From: CAVTJL01 sp963828215
GTDB taxonomy: Bacteria; Pseudomonadota; Alphaproteobacteria; Geminicoccales; Geminicoccaceae
Reading direction: 5' to 3'
Length of the DNA: 64,000 bases
Assembly (NCBI GenBank): GCA_963828215.1
Contig: CAWHFO010000047.1
Coordinates: forward strand, 62,001-126,000
The translations under genes and the position numbers were made by a program. Below are positions 1-10,369 of the stretch, piece by piece. Under the pieces are notes generated by a model. It had not been told where the DNA came from. It did no database searches and saw nothing but the letters and a program-made list of their open reading frames with translations. Each line of letters begins with the position of its first letter. The stretch's first letter is position 1.

Positions 1-288
1 AATGAAAGCGACAACGCCCGAGCGTCTTCAATTACTCTTATCACTTTAGGTAGAACAAACACGCATATTGGATCTCTTTGAAGCTACCATTCATCCATTA
101 TTCATACTCGTGTATCGACATCGGCGACCCGCCGCCGGATCGGCTTGACGGGTCTTGATGTCGTTCCTAGTCTCGGCCCGAACGACCTATCGACGGGTCG
201 ACGTCCGGCTCGCGGCGAGGCGGAGGCACCGTCCGTGCCCGCGCAGCGCGACGAAGCCTGGACGGCTGGGCGGGGAAGGAAGCGACCG
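1..288 (+). promoter_or_regulatory. AT-rich region upstream of the first gene
   Basis: Bases 1-120 are far richer in A+T than the coding DNA, which fits a promoter region for the hydrolase starting at 289. A weak sigma70-like -35 (TTGAAG, 78-83) can be picked out, but no convincing -10 follows at good spacing. I see no gene here. A short upstream reading frame in the hydrolase frame (from TTG 145) has no good ribosome site. Confidence 0.3.
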
Positions 289-1500
289 ATGGCTCGGAGA
301 GCGCTCGCGCGGGCTCGCTGGCCTCTCTGGGCGGCCGGCGGGCTGTTGATCGGGGCCGCGGGCCTGCTCCCGCTCTGGGACCTCGATCTCGACGTCCACG
401 CGGCCGTCGTCGGCAAGACCCTGTTCTGTCGCACGCGGCTCTACCGGCGTCTCGACTCGCCCCGGCTCGCGGACTTCTGCTTCGGTGCCTCGGATCTACC
501 GCAGGGCGTGATCGCCGAGGTCCCCTCGCTCGTCCACGTGACCAGCCTGACGGAGCTGTGGTCGCGACGGCAGAAGCTGATCCGCTACGTATGGGGCACC
601 GACGCCCTGCCGACCGACCGCCAGCCCAGCGACGTCGTCCACGGCATCGACGATCCCGGCCTCGCCGATCTCGCCAACCTCGAGCGCATCGACCTCCTCG
701 AGATGGAGATGCCGCACGACTTCGTCGCGCGCGCCTATCACCTCCTTCCCCGGCACGGCAACGGCCGGCTCGCCATCTACCATGGCGGCCACATCGGCAG
801 CTTCCGGACCCTGGGCAAGGAGACGCTGGCCGGCCTTCTGGCCCACGGTTTCGCCGTCCTCGCCTTCGACATGCCGATGCGGGGCGTCAACAGCTGGCCC
901 GAGCGGATCGACGTTCCGGAGCTGGGCTCCATCTCGCTCGCCAGCGGCGCCGGCTGGAATCTCTGGCCCCTCGAGACGGACACCTTCAAGCCGCTCCAAT
1001 ACTTCCTCGACCCTGTGCTGCGGGGCATCGACTATGTCGAGAGGACCTACGACTACGACGCGATCGTCATGCTGGGGGTCTCGGGCGGCGGTTGGACGTC
1101 GACGGTCTATCCGGCCCTCGACCCGCGGATCGTCGCCAGCTATCCGATCGCGGGGTCCCTGCCCTTCTCGCTTCTCCGCCAGCACCCGGTCAGCCACACC
1201 TTCACCAGCGAGGGCGCCTACGAGCAGCGCCTCCCGGACTTCTACCGGCTCGCCAACTATCTCGACCTCTACGTCATGGCGTCGGCGGGCGGCGGCCGCC
1301 GCGTCATCCAGATCCTGAACAAGTACGATCCCTGCTGCTTCTTCGGCGAGGACGGCAAGGCCTATGCGCCGGCCGTGGCGGCGGCCGTGACCGAGGTCGG
1401 GCTGGGCGGCGACTTCCGGGTCTTCAGCGACGGCTCCCACATGGATCATGCTCTGTCGGCGGCAGGCCTGGAGCTCATTCTCGAGGACGCTGCCCGCTAG
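289..1500 (+). CDS. Membrane-anchored alpha/beta-hydrolase-like protein
   Basis: This 403-residue protein has an N-terminal hydrophobic segment (about residues 9-31), so it is probably anchored in the inner membrane with the catalytic part in the periplasm. The elbow GVSGGGW puts a likely nucleophilic serine near residue 265, and SDGSHMDHA supplies a candidate catalytic histidine near 384. These fit an alpha/beta-hydrolase fold. I chose ATG 289 because GGGGAAGGA lies 8 bases upstream; the frame is open back to a TTG at 145 without such a site. It precedes a polysaccharide-initiating transferase on the same strand, so it may act on a glycan or its acyl groups, but that is inference. The substrate is unknown. 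The frame is intact. Confidence 0.7.
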   Translation: MARRALARARWPLWAAGGLLIGAAGLLPLWDLDLDVHAAVVGKTLFCRTRLYRRLDSPRLADFCFGASDLPQGVIAEVPSLVHVTSLTELWSRRQKLIRYVWGTDALPTDRQPSDVVHGIDDPGLADLANLERIDLLEMEMPHDFVARAYHLLPRHGNGRLAIYHGGHIGSFRTLGKETLAGLLAHGFAVLAFDMPMRGVNSWPERIDVPELGSISLASGAGWNLWPLETDTFKPLQYFLDPVLRGIDYVERTYDYDAIVMLGVSGGGWTSTVYPALDPRIVASYPIAGSLPFSLLRQHPVSHTFTSEGAYEQRLPDFYRLANYLDLYVMASAGGGRRVIQILNKYDPCCFFGEDGKAYAPAVAAAVTEVGLGGDFRVFSDGSHMDHALSAAGLELILEDAAR

Positions 1501-1851
1501 TCGCCGGCCGCGGGCCCGTCCTCCGCCGCTGCGGCGCAGACCGCGCGCTCGGCGGCATGCGGCGGGAGCAACCCTAAGGCGTCAATGGTACTATCCAAGT
1601 CACAATCGTAGTTAACAGAATAATGACTCGACGACCGTTGAATAAAGTTGACCTCTGGCGTGGACTGGTCTTAACCTTGATCTCGGTAGACAGCGCGATA
1701 CAAGAATAGGTCCGCCAGGAAATGGCATAGATGCAGTGCCGCTGGGCGTGCGGGCGTAACGGCACCTTTCTTCGACACTGGCGTGAACGGCCGGACGGCT
1801 TGGTCGCGCTCGACGTTCATCTCTGACCCGGGCGCGGTCGGGAGGCGGGAT
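1501..1851 (+). promoter_or_regulatory. AT-rich intergenic region, probable promoter
   Basis: This 351-base gap holds no gene I can support. Bases about 1575-1710 are AT-rich against the GC-rich background. A sigma70-like candidate is TTGATC (1677-1682), a 16-base spacer, then TACAAG (1699-1704). A second is TTGACC (1648-1653). Either could drive the initiating transferase at 1852. Both matches are weak. Confidence 0.35.
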
Positions 1852-2883
1852 ATGCACGGCTTTGCCGGAATGGTCGCCTTCCTCGCGGCCATCCTCTGCT
1901 GCGAGAACGCGGATCGCCTGGGCCGGCTGCTCGGGGTCATCGACCGGCCGGACGGCGGGCGCAAACAGCATGTCGGGCCCACCCCGCTGGTCGGTGGTCT
2001 CGCGCTGGCGCTGCCGCTGATCGTCCTGGAGCTCACCTGGCTGGCCACGCATCCCAGCCAGGAGCGACTGTTCCTGGGGCTGCTGCTCGCGACGGCCGGC
2101 TTCTGGCTGCTGGGCTACGCCGACGACCGCTACGACCTGCGGCCCCGCCACCGCATCGTGGCGGCCATCCTGCTCTTCGCGCTGATCCTCGTCATCGAGC
2201 CCAAGATGGTGCTGACCCAACTCTATTTCGGGCCGCCGCTCTGGACCGTCCAGCTCGGGGTCCTGGCCGTGCCCTTCACCCTGCTCTGCCTGGTCGGGCT
2301 GACCAACGCCATCAACATGGCCGACGGCAGGAACGGCGTGGTTCTCGGCATCGCCATCTGCTGGGCCTACGGCCTCAGCGAATATGCGCACGTCCTGCTG
2401 CAGCCCTATCTCTATTTCCTCATCGTCTGCCTGGTCACCGCCCTGGTCTACAACTGGAGCGGGCGGCTCTTTCTCGGGAACTCGGGCAGCCATATGCTCG
2501 GCGCCCTGCTCGGCCTGCAGACCATCTACTTCTACAACGACCCGCGCTCCGACTTCCCCGCCGCCGCCGCCGCCCTCTGGCTCCTGGTGCCGGTGCTCGA
2601 CTGTCTCCGTCTCTTCGTGGTGCGCCTGTGCCAGGGCCGCTCGCCCTGGAGCGCCGATCTCCAGCATCTCCACCACCATCTCAACCGTCGCCTGCCGTGG
2701 CATCAGGCCTTGCCGACCTATCTGGCCGTCTCCGCCGCGCCGGGCTTTCTGGCGCTGCTCTGGCCCCAGGCCTCCTTCCAGCTCGTCCTGATGACCGTCG
2801 CCCTCTATATCGGCATCCTCCTCTGGTCGCGTCGACCGGCGCCGGCCGGGTCCCCGACGCCCAAGCCGCTGCGGCAGCAATAG
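1852..2883 (+). CDS. WecA/MraY-family undecaprenyl-phosphate sugar-1-phosphate transferase
   Basis: A polytopic inner-membrane enzyme of 343 residues with the hallmarks of the polyprenyl-phosphate sugar-1-phosphate transferase family: the acidic pair in YADDRYDL (D91, D92), NAINMADGRNG (about 152-161) and the histidine cluster HLHHHL (about 272-276). By family it transfers a (GlcNAc/QuiNAc-type) sugar phosphate onto undecaprenyl phosphate on the cytoplasmic face and so starts a lipid-linked glycan. I use ATG 1852 because GGAGG lies 6 bases upstream; GTG 1783 is in frame but lacks a site. A glycosyltransferase follows after 5 bases, so the two are probably cotranscribed. The histidine cluster favours the WecA side over MraY, and its polysaccharide neighbours argue against a peptidoglycan role. 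Confidence 0.85.
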   Translation: MHGFAGMVAFLAAILCCENADRLGRLLGVIDRPDGGRKQHVGPTPLVGGLALALPLIVLELTWLATHPSQERLFLGLLLATAGFWLLGYADDRYDLRPRHRIVAAILLFALILVIEPKMVLTQLYFGPPLWTVQLGVLAVPFTLLCLVGLTNAINMADGRNGVVLGIAICWAYGLSEYAHVLLQPYLYFLIVCLVTALVYNWSGRLFLGNSGSHMLGALLGLQTIYFYNDPRSDFPAAAAALWLLVPVLDCLRLFVVRLCQGRSPWSADLQHLHHHLNRRLPWHQALPTYLAVSAAPGFLALLWPQASFQLVLMTVALYIGILLWSRRPAPAGSPTPKPLRQQ

Positions 2884-2888
2884 CGGCC

Positions 2889-4138
2889 ATGCTCGCCGAG
2901 CCTCCATCTCGCACCGGACGGAAGGGGCCGCCCCGCGATGCCGCGGGCCGCCTCCTCTTCGTGGTCAACGATGCCCAATTCTTCGTCTCGCATCGATTGC
3001 CCCTGGCGCTGGCGGCCTCCGAGCTCGGGCTCGACGTGCATCTCCTGGCCCTCGAGGACGACCACGCCGCCGCCGTCCGCGCCCACGGCCTGTCCTTCCA
3101 TCCGCTCGTCATCGACCGGACGGGCATGGTGCCGTGGCGCGACGCCGGTCTGGCCGCGCAGATCGCCGGGCTCGCCCGGCGGCTTCGGCCCACGATCCTG
3201 CATTGCGTCACGATGAAGCCGGTTCTCTATGGCGGTCTCGTCGCTCGCGCGCTCGGTGTCCCCGGCCTCGTCGCGGCCGTGACGGGCCTCGGGCAGATGA
3301 TGGGCGGGAGCGACCTGCGGGCGCGGCTCGCCCGCGGCCTCGTGCGACCGCTGTTCCGACAGGCCCTGGCCCATCCGAACGCCCGCATCGTCTTCCAGAA
3401 CCAGGACGACCTGACCGAGTTCGTGGCCGAGGGCTGGTGCGCCCGGACAGGACGGCCCTGATCCACGGGTCGGGCGTCGATCCGGCCGTCTTTTGCGCCG
3501 CGCCGGAGCCGCCGGGGCCGCCGATCGTCCTGATCTCGAGCCGCGTCATCTGGGCCAAGGGCATCGCCGAGTTCGCCGCGGCGGCACGCCTGCTCCGGGC
3601 GGCCGGCATCGAGGCGCGCTTCGTGATCGTGGGCGAGCCGCCTGTCCACAATCGCAGCGCCGTCCCCGCCGCGACGCTCGAGGCCTGGCAGGCCGAGGGC
3701 GTCCTGGAATGGTGGGGCCACCGCCGCGACATGGCGCAGGTCTACGCCCAGAGCAGCATCGTCTGCCTGCCGAGCTTCTATCGCGAGGGCGTCCCCAAGG
3801 CGCTGATCGAGGCCGCCTCCTGCGGTCGCCCGATCGTGACCACCGACATGCCCGGCTGCCGCGAGATCTGCCGGCACGGCATCAACGGCCTCTGCGTGCC
3901 GCCCCGCGACGTCGCGGCCCTGGTCGCCGCCATCGCGGCGCTGCTCGCCGATCCGGCGCGACGGCGCCGCATGGGGGCCGCCGGTCGGGCCCTCGTGGAG
4001 GCGCAGTTCTCGCTCGCGGGCGTGGTCCGCCGCACGCTCGACATCTACCGGGACCTCGGCGCCGTCGGCGCCGCCTCGGCCTCAGCCGGCCTCGGCGGGC
4101 TCCGGCCGCATGGCGCTCTCGGGTCGCTCCCCGATTGA
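2889..4138 (+). CDS. GT4-type glycosyltransferase (frameshifted)
   Basis: A cytoplasmic glycosyltransferase of about 416 residues. The N-terminal half (FVVNDAQFFVSHRLPLA, then VTGLGQMMGG) and C-terminal half (SSRVIWAKGIAEF, then the EGVPKALIE Ex7E motif and a GCREIC segment) together make a typical GT-B, family-4 enzyme that adds a sugar to a lipid-linked acceptor. The reading frame changes near 3433: one C appears missing in what should read ...EG-LVRPDRTALI. Prodigal-like callers would see two pieces, about 2889-3461 and about 3422-4138. ATG 2889 is 5 bases after the initiating transferase, consistent with an operon. Its 3' end overlaps the convergent deacetylase by about 57 bases. The sugar specificity cannot be read from sequence. 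Confidence 0.8.
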
Positions 4139-5099
4139 CAGGCGGCCATAGTCGCCGACCGTGGACCCGCGGAAGGCCCGGCTCGCATGCGCGAAGAGAG
4201 CCTCGAGGTCGTCGTAGAGCGCTCGAACGTCGGCCTCGCCCGGAAAATAGGGGCTGCCGCCCGGCATCAGCTCAGAGGAATGCAGGATGAGCTGGGCATA
4301 GCCCTGGCGGCGGCGTTCCACATCGTCGAGCAGGCCGATCATGCGCCGAAGATTTCCGGAACGTGGCCGCAGCCAGCGATGCGGCTCGATCAACCGGGCG
4401 AGAGCCCGGGCGACAATGGATGTCGGCCCCAGGCGGTCGCGCAGCCGGCGCAGCGGCAGGGGATCGCTGCGCCGCACGGTCATGGGCAGCTCGACCAGCG
4501 GCAGGGTGCCGGGTCGCGTGACGTCGGCGCTGTCGGGCCGGTAGGCATCCTCGGGTGCCCAGCGATAGTCGACGATCCGCTCCCGCCAGCCCTCGAGGAC
4601 GCCGTAGCGCCAGACCATGTGCGGTGTCACCGAGCAGTCGGCGACATAGCCCTCGTCGACCAGCGCCCGCGCATAGCGCCCGTCGAAGCCCCAGCGGCCG
4701 GCACGGTGGCTGACCGGCCGCGTCCCGAACGTGTCCTCGAGCAGGCGGGTCATCGTCCGGACCTTGGCCCGGAGGAGCTGGTCGGGATAGGCGATGAGCG
4801 GCGGGTGGCGGGCCTGGTCGTCGTCGGTCAGCGGCACGAGGGGCGGCGTGTCCCAGGCATGGAGGTGCATGCCGATCTCGCCGGTGCCGGCGCCCTGCAG
4901 GTCGCGCCCGAACTCCACCATCGCCGGGCAGCGCGCCATCTCGTAGTTCGTCAGATAGGTCGGGCGAAAGCCGTGGCGGACGCAGAGCTCGTGGAACCGC
5001 GGCAGGAACGCCGCATTGCGGGTCGTGACGGCTCGCGGCCTCGCCCAGAGATTGTCGCCTTCGGTATCGATCGTGATGAGCAGCGCCGGGGCGGCTCAC
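4082..5099 (-). CDS. Polysaccharide deacetylase (NodB/WalW-like; frameshift near start)
   Basis: About 338 residues of a carbohydrate-esterase-4-like fold. The first catalytic aspartates lie in ITIDTEGDN, the metal-binding histidines in GMHLHAWD, and a conserved HRAGRWGFD and TPHMVWRYG follow, resembling the WalW-like deacetylase group. It would remove N-acetyl groups from a surface glycan. The clear reading frame begins near 5085, but GTG 5097-5099 overlaps the stop of the upstream FemAB-like gene (GTGA) and gives an MSRPALLITIDTEGD start if one extra G near 5086-5090 is removed, so I set the start there. An ATG at 4939 is internal and would remove the first catalytic motif. It is the last gene of the leftward arm of the polysaccharide cluster. 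Confidence 0.78.
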
Positions 5100-5890
5100 G
5101 GTGCTTCCCCGGGCAACCAGGCGCTCCGGCCCGGGCCGGCCCTGAGCGCAGCCGCCCAGCGGCGAGCCCGCAGCGCCAGATGAAGCGGCCAGGACCGGTA
5201 GGTCGGCTCGGCGACGATGCGGCCGCCGAAGCTGTCCTTGAACCGGTTGATGTTGGCGAGCTTCGGATCGGTGGTGCCCACCGCGTAGCCGCCGAAGTCG
5301 TAGTCCCGGAAGCCGTCGGCGCGGAAACGGAGCATGTCGGCATGGACCAGATACCGATGGGCGATGCCGACGAGGCGGGCCGTCTCCTGGTCGTCGGCGG
5401 CATGATCGGCCGTGGCGCTCGCGAGATTGCGCGCCCGGCCCGCCTGCCGGTCGAGCAGATAGCCCCGCGTCACCAGAAGGCGGCCCCCCAGACTGGCCTT
5501 GGTGATGAGCGTAGGTCCCGGACGGATGAAGGCGTGATGGCGGTCCAGCGGGGCAAGGCCCCGGTTCCTCGCGAACGTGTCGTAGATTTCGAGGAAACGC
5601 GCCTGGTCCTCCTCGATCTCCGCCACCACGCCGAGGCGCGCCGCCTGACGCACCACGGACCGGGTGCGGGGCTGGAACCCCGCGAGGATCTCCTCGGGCG
5701 GGGCGGTGAGGTCGACGAGCAGGGTGTGAAAGCTCTGCCGCACATAGCCGAGGCGCGGGCCGGCCGCGGCGCACTGCTTGTACTCGGTGAAGGCGAGGCA
5801 GGCAGCCAGCGCCGGCCGCTCATGGAACCAGCGGATGCTCACCTTCGGCGCTACGCCACCCATGAGATCGAGAGCCACGGATCTGTCCAC
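5096..5890 (-). CDS. FemAB-like/GNAT-fold protein of the polysaccharide cluster
   Basis: A 264-residue cytoplasmic protein with a FemAB-type GNAT half. The diagnostic stretch is the C-terminal DYDFGGYAVG followed by NINRFKDSFGG (about residues 198-224), as in FemAB-like proteins found beside exopolysaccharide and XrtA-type clusters. Such proteins are thought to transfer an acyl or aminoacyl group, but the donor and acceptor are unknown here. Start GTG 5890 is used; ATG at about 5863 is an alternative. The gene begins inside the 3' end of the methyltransferase and its stop overlaps the deacetylase start, so translation is likely coupled. Confidence 0.72.
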   Translation of the reverse strand: MDRSVALDLMGGVAPKVSIRWFHERPALAACLAFTEYKQCAAAGPRLGYVRQSFHTLLVDLTAPPEEILAGFQPRTRSVVRQAARLGVVAEIEEDQARFLEIYDTFARNRGLAPLDRHHAFIRPGPTLITKASLGGRLLVTRGYLLDRQAGRARNLASATADHAADDQETARLVGIAHRYLVHADMLRFRADGFRDYDFGGYAVGTTDPKLANINRFKDSFGGRIVAEPTYRSWPLHLALRARRWAAALRAGPGRSAWLPGEAP

Positions 5891-6761
5891 CTGTCGCCGC
5901 GCCCGGCGGGTTCCGACTATATGCTCCGACCCGCCCCGGACGGGCCTGCCTGGATCCGCTGCCGGCGTCGCCCTTGACGGCCATGCAGACGACGTAGGGC
6001 GAGGTGAGGCCGTTGGGCGGCAGCGTCAGCCCCAGCCGGTCGGCCTGCCAGACGGCTTTCGTGAGGCCCGCGAGGACATGACGGAGCAGCTTCCCCTTGC
6101 GGCCCGACAGACGGGGGCCCATGGCCACCGCGCGCCAGTTGGCGCCCAGATGGTAGCCGCAGCCCACCACCCTCAGCCCGGCCTCGCGATGGGCGGCAGC
6201 GAGCTCGGCCGGGGACATCGGCCGATGGGTGTCGTAGATGGCCCGATCGGCCCAGCGCTGGAGCAGCCCCAGGCTGCCGCGCATGTTGGGAATCGTCGTG
6301 ATCATGCGGCCGCCCGGTTTCAGATACCGCGCGCAGGCGGCGAGGCAGGCCCCGGTGTCGTCGAAATGCTCGACCACGCCGAAGCTGGCGACGACGTCGA
6401 ACACGCCGAGCAAGGCGGGCGGCGGGTCGAAGAGGTCCGCGCAGACCATCTCGCCGGGCACGCCGGCCTCGGCGAGCAGGGACCGCGTCCGCTCGCAGCC
6501 GACGGCCGAGTAGTCGAGGCCGGTGACGGCGAAGCCGAGCACCCGATGGAAGTAGGGCAGCCATCGGGACTGCGCGGCGCCGATCTCGAGCAGGGCCGAG
6601 CCGGGCGGCAGGTCGGACAGCGCCTCCTGCAGATAGCGGTGGCGCGCGAGATCGGCGTGGTTCTGGAGCCCTGCGTCGTCGACGTCGATCGGCGCCAGTG
6701 CCCCGCCGCGCTCCCACAGCCCCGTCCAATAGGACTCCTGGGTTCGCTCGCCGGCCGGCAT
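5820..6761 (-). CDS. Class I SAM-dependent methyltransferase
   Basis: A 313-residue Rossmann-fold methyltransferase. The SAM-binding motif I is LLEIGAAQSRWLPYF (about residues 57-71). The acidic motif II lies around GLDYSAVG, and SFGVVEHFDD is a typical UbiG/UbiE-like post-motif. After VVCMAVKGD the last 50 or so residues look like non-conserved read-through into the FemAB-like gene, so a natural stop may have been lost to an indel. It sits 14 bases after the epimerase in the same operon and probably methylates a sugar or glycolipid intermediate. Substrate unknown. Confidence 0.75.
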   Translation of the reverse strand: MPAGERTQESYWTGLWERGGALAPIDVDDAGLQNHADLARHRYLQEALSDLPPGSALLEIGAAQSRWLPYFHRVLGFAVTGLDYSAVGCERTRSLLAEAGVPGEMVCADLFDPPPALLGVFDVVASFGVVEHFDDTGACLAACARYLKPGGRMITTIPNMRGSLGLLQRWADRAIYDTHRPMSPAELAAAHREAGLRVVGCGYHLGANWRAVAMGPRLSGRKGKLLRHVLAGLTKAVWQADRLGLTLPPNGLTSPYVVCMAVKGDAGSGSRQARPGRVGAYSRNPPGAATGGQIRGSRSHGWRSAEGEHPLVP

Positions 6762-6775
6762 GTCGGCCGCCGCCC

Positions 6776-7825
6776 CTAGGCCGCGACCCTGGCCGCCAGC
6801 GGCAGCCAGTCGTCCCGGTACCAGCGCACGAACCGCTCGACGCCGGCCTCGATCGAGGTCGATGGCTGGAAGCCGGTGTCCCGCACGAGGTCGTCGACGT
6901 CCGCGAAGGTGGCCGGCACGTCGCCCGGCTGCATCGGCAGCAGCTCCTTGACGGCCCGGACGCCGAGCGCCTTCTCCAGGGTGGCGATGAGATGGAGCAG
7001 CTCGACGGGATTGTTGTTGCCGATATTGTAGATCCGGTAGGGCGCCCGGCTCGACCCCGGGTCGGGCCGCATGCCCGACCAGTCCGGGTCCGGCGCCGGC
7101 ACCCTGTCCATGACCCGCCGCACGCCTTCGACGACGTCCAGGACGTAGGTGAAGTCCCGCCGCATGTGGCCGTGGTTGTAGACGGTGATCGGCCGCCCGC
7201 GCAGCAGGGCCTCGGTGAAGATGAAGAGCGCCATGTCCGGGCGGCCCCAGGGGCCGTAGACGGTGAAGAAGCGCAGCCCGGTCGTCGGCAGGCCGTAGAG
7301 ATGGCTGTAGGTGTGCGCCATCAGCTCGTTGGCCTTCTTCGTCGCGGCGTAGAGGCTGACCGGGTGGTCGACATTGTGGTGCACGGAGAACGGCAGAAGG
7401 GTGTTGGCGCCGTAGACCGAGCTCGACGAGGCGTACACCAGATGGCCGACCGCCCGGCGGCGGCAGGCCTCGAGGATCGCCATGAACCCGACGACGTTGC
7501 TGTCGACATAGGCCTGCGGGTTCTCGAGCGAGTAGCGGACTCCGGCCTGGGCCGCGAGATGGACCACGATTTCGGGCCGGACGCTCGCGACCAGCCGATC
7601 CACCGCGTCCCGATCGACCAGGTCCTGGCGGACGAAGCGGAAGCCCGGCCGTGAGGCCAGCCGCTCGAGGCGGGCATGCTTGAGGCGGACATCGTAGTAG
7701 GCGTTGACATTGTCGAGCCCGACGACGGAGCGGCCCTCGCCGAGCAGGCGCTCGGCCAGATGGTAGCCGATGAAGCCGGCCACGCCCGTGACGAGGACCG
7801 GCCTGTCCGCGTCGGCGGTCGTCAC
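6776..7825 (-). CDS. NAD-dependent epimerase, UDP-glucuronate 4-epimerase family
   Basis: A 349-residue extended short-chain dehydrogenase. It has the Gly-rich NAD site TGVAGFIGYHLAERL near the N terminus, SSSVYG, and the catalytic YAATK with Tyr159 and Lys163. DNVNAYYDVRLKHARL and RFFTVYGPWGRPDMA are characteristic of UDP-glucuronate 4-epimerases (LspL/Cap1J/GAE group). It would interconvert UDP-GlcA and UDP-GalA, or an N-acetyl relative, matching the dehydrogenase immediately upstream. Start GTG 7825 lies one base after the dehydrogenase stop; longer in-frame versions run back into that gene. The frame is intact. Confidence 0.87.
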   Translation of the reverse strand: MTTADADRPVLVTGVAGFIGYHLAERLLGEGRSVVGLDNVNAYYDVRLKHARLERLASRPGFRFVRQDLVDRDAVDRLVASVRPEIVVHLAAQAGVRYSLENPQAYVDSNVVGFMAILEACRRRAVGHLVYASSSSVYGANTLLPFSVHHNVDHPVSLYAATKKANELMAHTYSHLYGLPTTGLRFFTVYGPWGRPDMALFIFTEALLRGRPITVYNHGHMRRDFTYVLDVVEGVRRVMDRVPAPDPDWSGMRPDPGSSRAPYRIYNIGNNNPVELLHLIATLEKALGVRAVKELLPMQPGDVPATFADVDDLVRDTGFQPSTSIEAGVERFVRWYRDDWLPLAARVAA

Positions 7826-7826
7826 G

Positions 7827-9110
<1,284 letters not shown>

Positions 9111-9477
9111 TTTCTCGAGTCCCCGCCACGTCGTGTTGTCGTCATCGCTAAACGATCGGGGCCCGTGTTTCCAGATCATAAATGAAAGAAGAGACATCGT
9201 AGTGCGCTCTTCTATCTTTACTGTGAACAACCCGTGTAACTTTTCTCCTTTTGGATGAACAGTATCTTGGGTAGATCCAGGTAACTTTCGTTATCCTAGA
9301 GATTTAGAGGGCCCCGGCCGGCCGATGTCGGGACTGATCCCGAAAGGGCTCTGGCGGCGCGCCGTGGCTCGACCGGGACGCCGCGGACAGGCGGGAGAGC
9401 GGGGTCGCAGCGCGCCATGGCGGGGTCGCCGCCGGGGGCCGGGCGAGGCTGCGGAAGCCCCGGCTCCGCGTGGAGCC
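9111..9477 (-). promoter_or_regulatory. Intergenic region upstream of the polysaccharide operon
   Basis: No gene is supported in this 367-base gap. Bases about 9170-9300 are strongly AT-rich and lie just upstream of the leftward polysaccharide operon, so they probably carry its promoter and leader. On the minus strand an AAAAGGAG purine tract lies far from any credible start. The GC-rich part (9300-9477) follows the anti-sigma gene and ends with the hairpin listed separately. Confidence 0.4.
9462..9477 (-). terminator. Short hairpin directly after the anti-sigma stop
   Basis: GGCTCC (9462-9467) and GGAGCC (9472-9477) form a perfect 6-bp stem with a 4-base loop touching the stop codon of the anti-sigma gene. 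There is no T-tract, so an intrinsic terminator is uncertain. Confidence 0.3.
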
Positions 9478-10369
9478 CTAGGGTCGAGGCGCGGGTGGGG
9501 CCGTCAGCTGGGCGGGCAGGTCCGCCGGCTTCGGGGCGGGAGGGCCGGCGTTCGTCGCCCCGTCGGGTGCGGGCGCCCGGCCGGTCGCCGGGGCCTCGCC
9601 GGCTGCTGGCGCCTCGCCGGGGGCCAGGGGGGCCAGACGGCCGGTATAGACGACCGGCCCGGTCGGGGCACCGGTCGGCGAGCCTCCGGCCGGCTCGATG
9701 CTGACGGCGAGGAGCGCGCCGGGTACCAGCCGCGCCCGGGCCGCTCCGCCGAGATCGAGCACCGTCACCCGGTCCCCGCTCAGCAGGCCCAGCGACATCG
9801 GTGCGCCGGCCCCCGGCACGGCCCAGAGCTCGAAGGACTTGCCGGACGGCAGGGCCGGAGCGCTGACCGGCCGGACCATCGCGCCGTCCCCGCCGGCCTG
9901 GATCAGCCATGCCGCACCCGCATCGGCGGGCTGCAGGACGGCGATCAGCCGGACGGCGGTCGGCCGCGGCACCAGCAGCTGCTGGTAGGCCAGGATGCCG
10001 ACCGCCGCGGTCGCCGCCAGGGCGGTCGCGGCCTGCCAGAGGCGCAGTCGCAGGCGCAGGCGCCCGACCAGCCGCTCGGTCCGCTCCTGGGGTGTCGGCA
10101 GAATGGTAGGGGCGGCCTGTCTCGGGGGCGGACTGGGGCCTCGCCGACACCGACCGGCTCACCCGCTCCCAGACCTCCGGTGGAGGCGGCTGCGGCGACA
10201 CCACGGCCGCGAGGCCGGCGAGACGGCCTTCCCAGAGGGTCACCAGGGCCCGCAGCCCCGCGTCCTGCTGCAGGGCGCGCTCGAAGGCGGTGCGCTCCGT
10301 GCCCGCCAGCGTGCCCAGCACATACTCGGCGGCCAGCCCATCGCGTTCGGTGGCGTCGTCGAGGTTCAT
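9478..10369 (-). CDS. Anti-sigma factor, RskA/ChrR-like (frameshifted)
   Basis: A membrane-anchored regulator of about 296 residues. The N-terminal part (LAAEYVLGTLAGTERTAFE, then PPPEVWERV) is the zinc-free or ZAS-like anti-sigma domain. A transmembrane segment follows (WQAATALAATAAVGILAY), then a periplasmic RskA-type domain (SGKSFELWAVPGAGAP) and a Pro/Ala-rich tail. The frame changes near 10115 by one extra base; the two halves are about 10115-10369 and 9478-10115. ATG 10369-10367 overlaps the sigma-factor stop (ATGA), so the pair is translationally coupled, and it should hold that sigma factor at the membrane until a signal arrives. Confidence 0.78.

Noticed and set aside
4187..5977. 596-residue + strand ORF opposite the deacetylase and FemAB-like genes
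   Set aside because: No conserved motif; the minus-strand genes have clear motifs and overlapping stops and starts.
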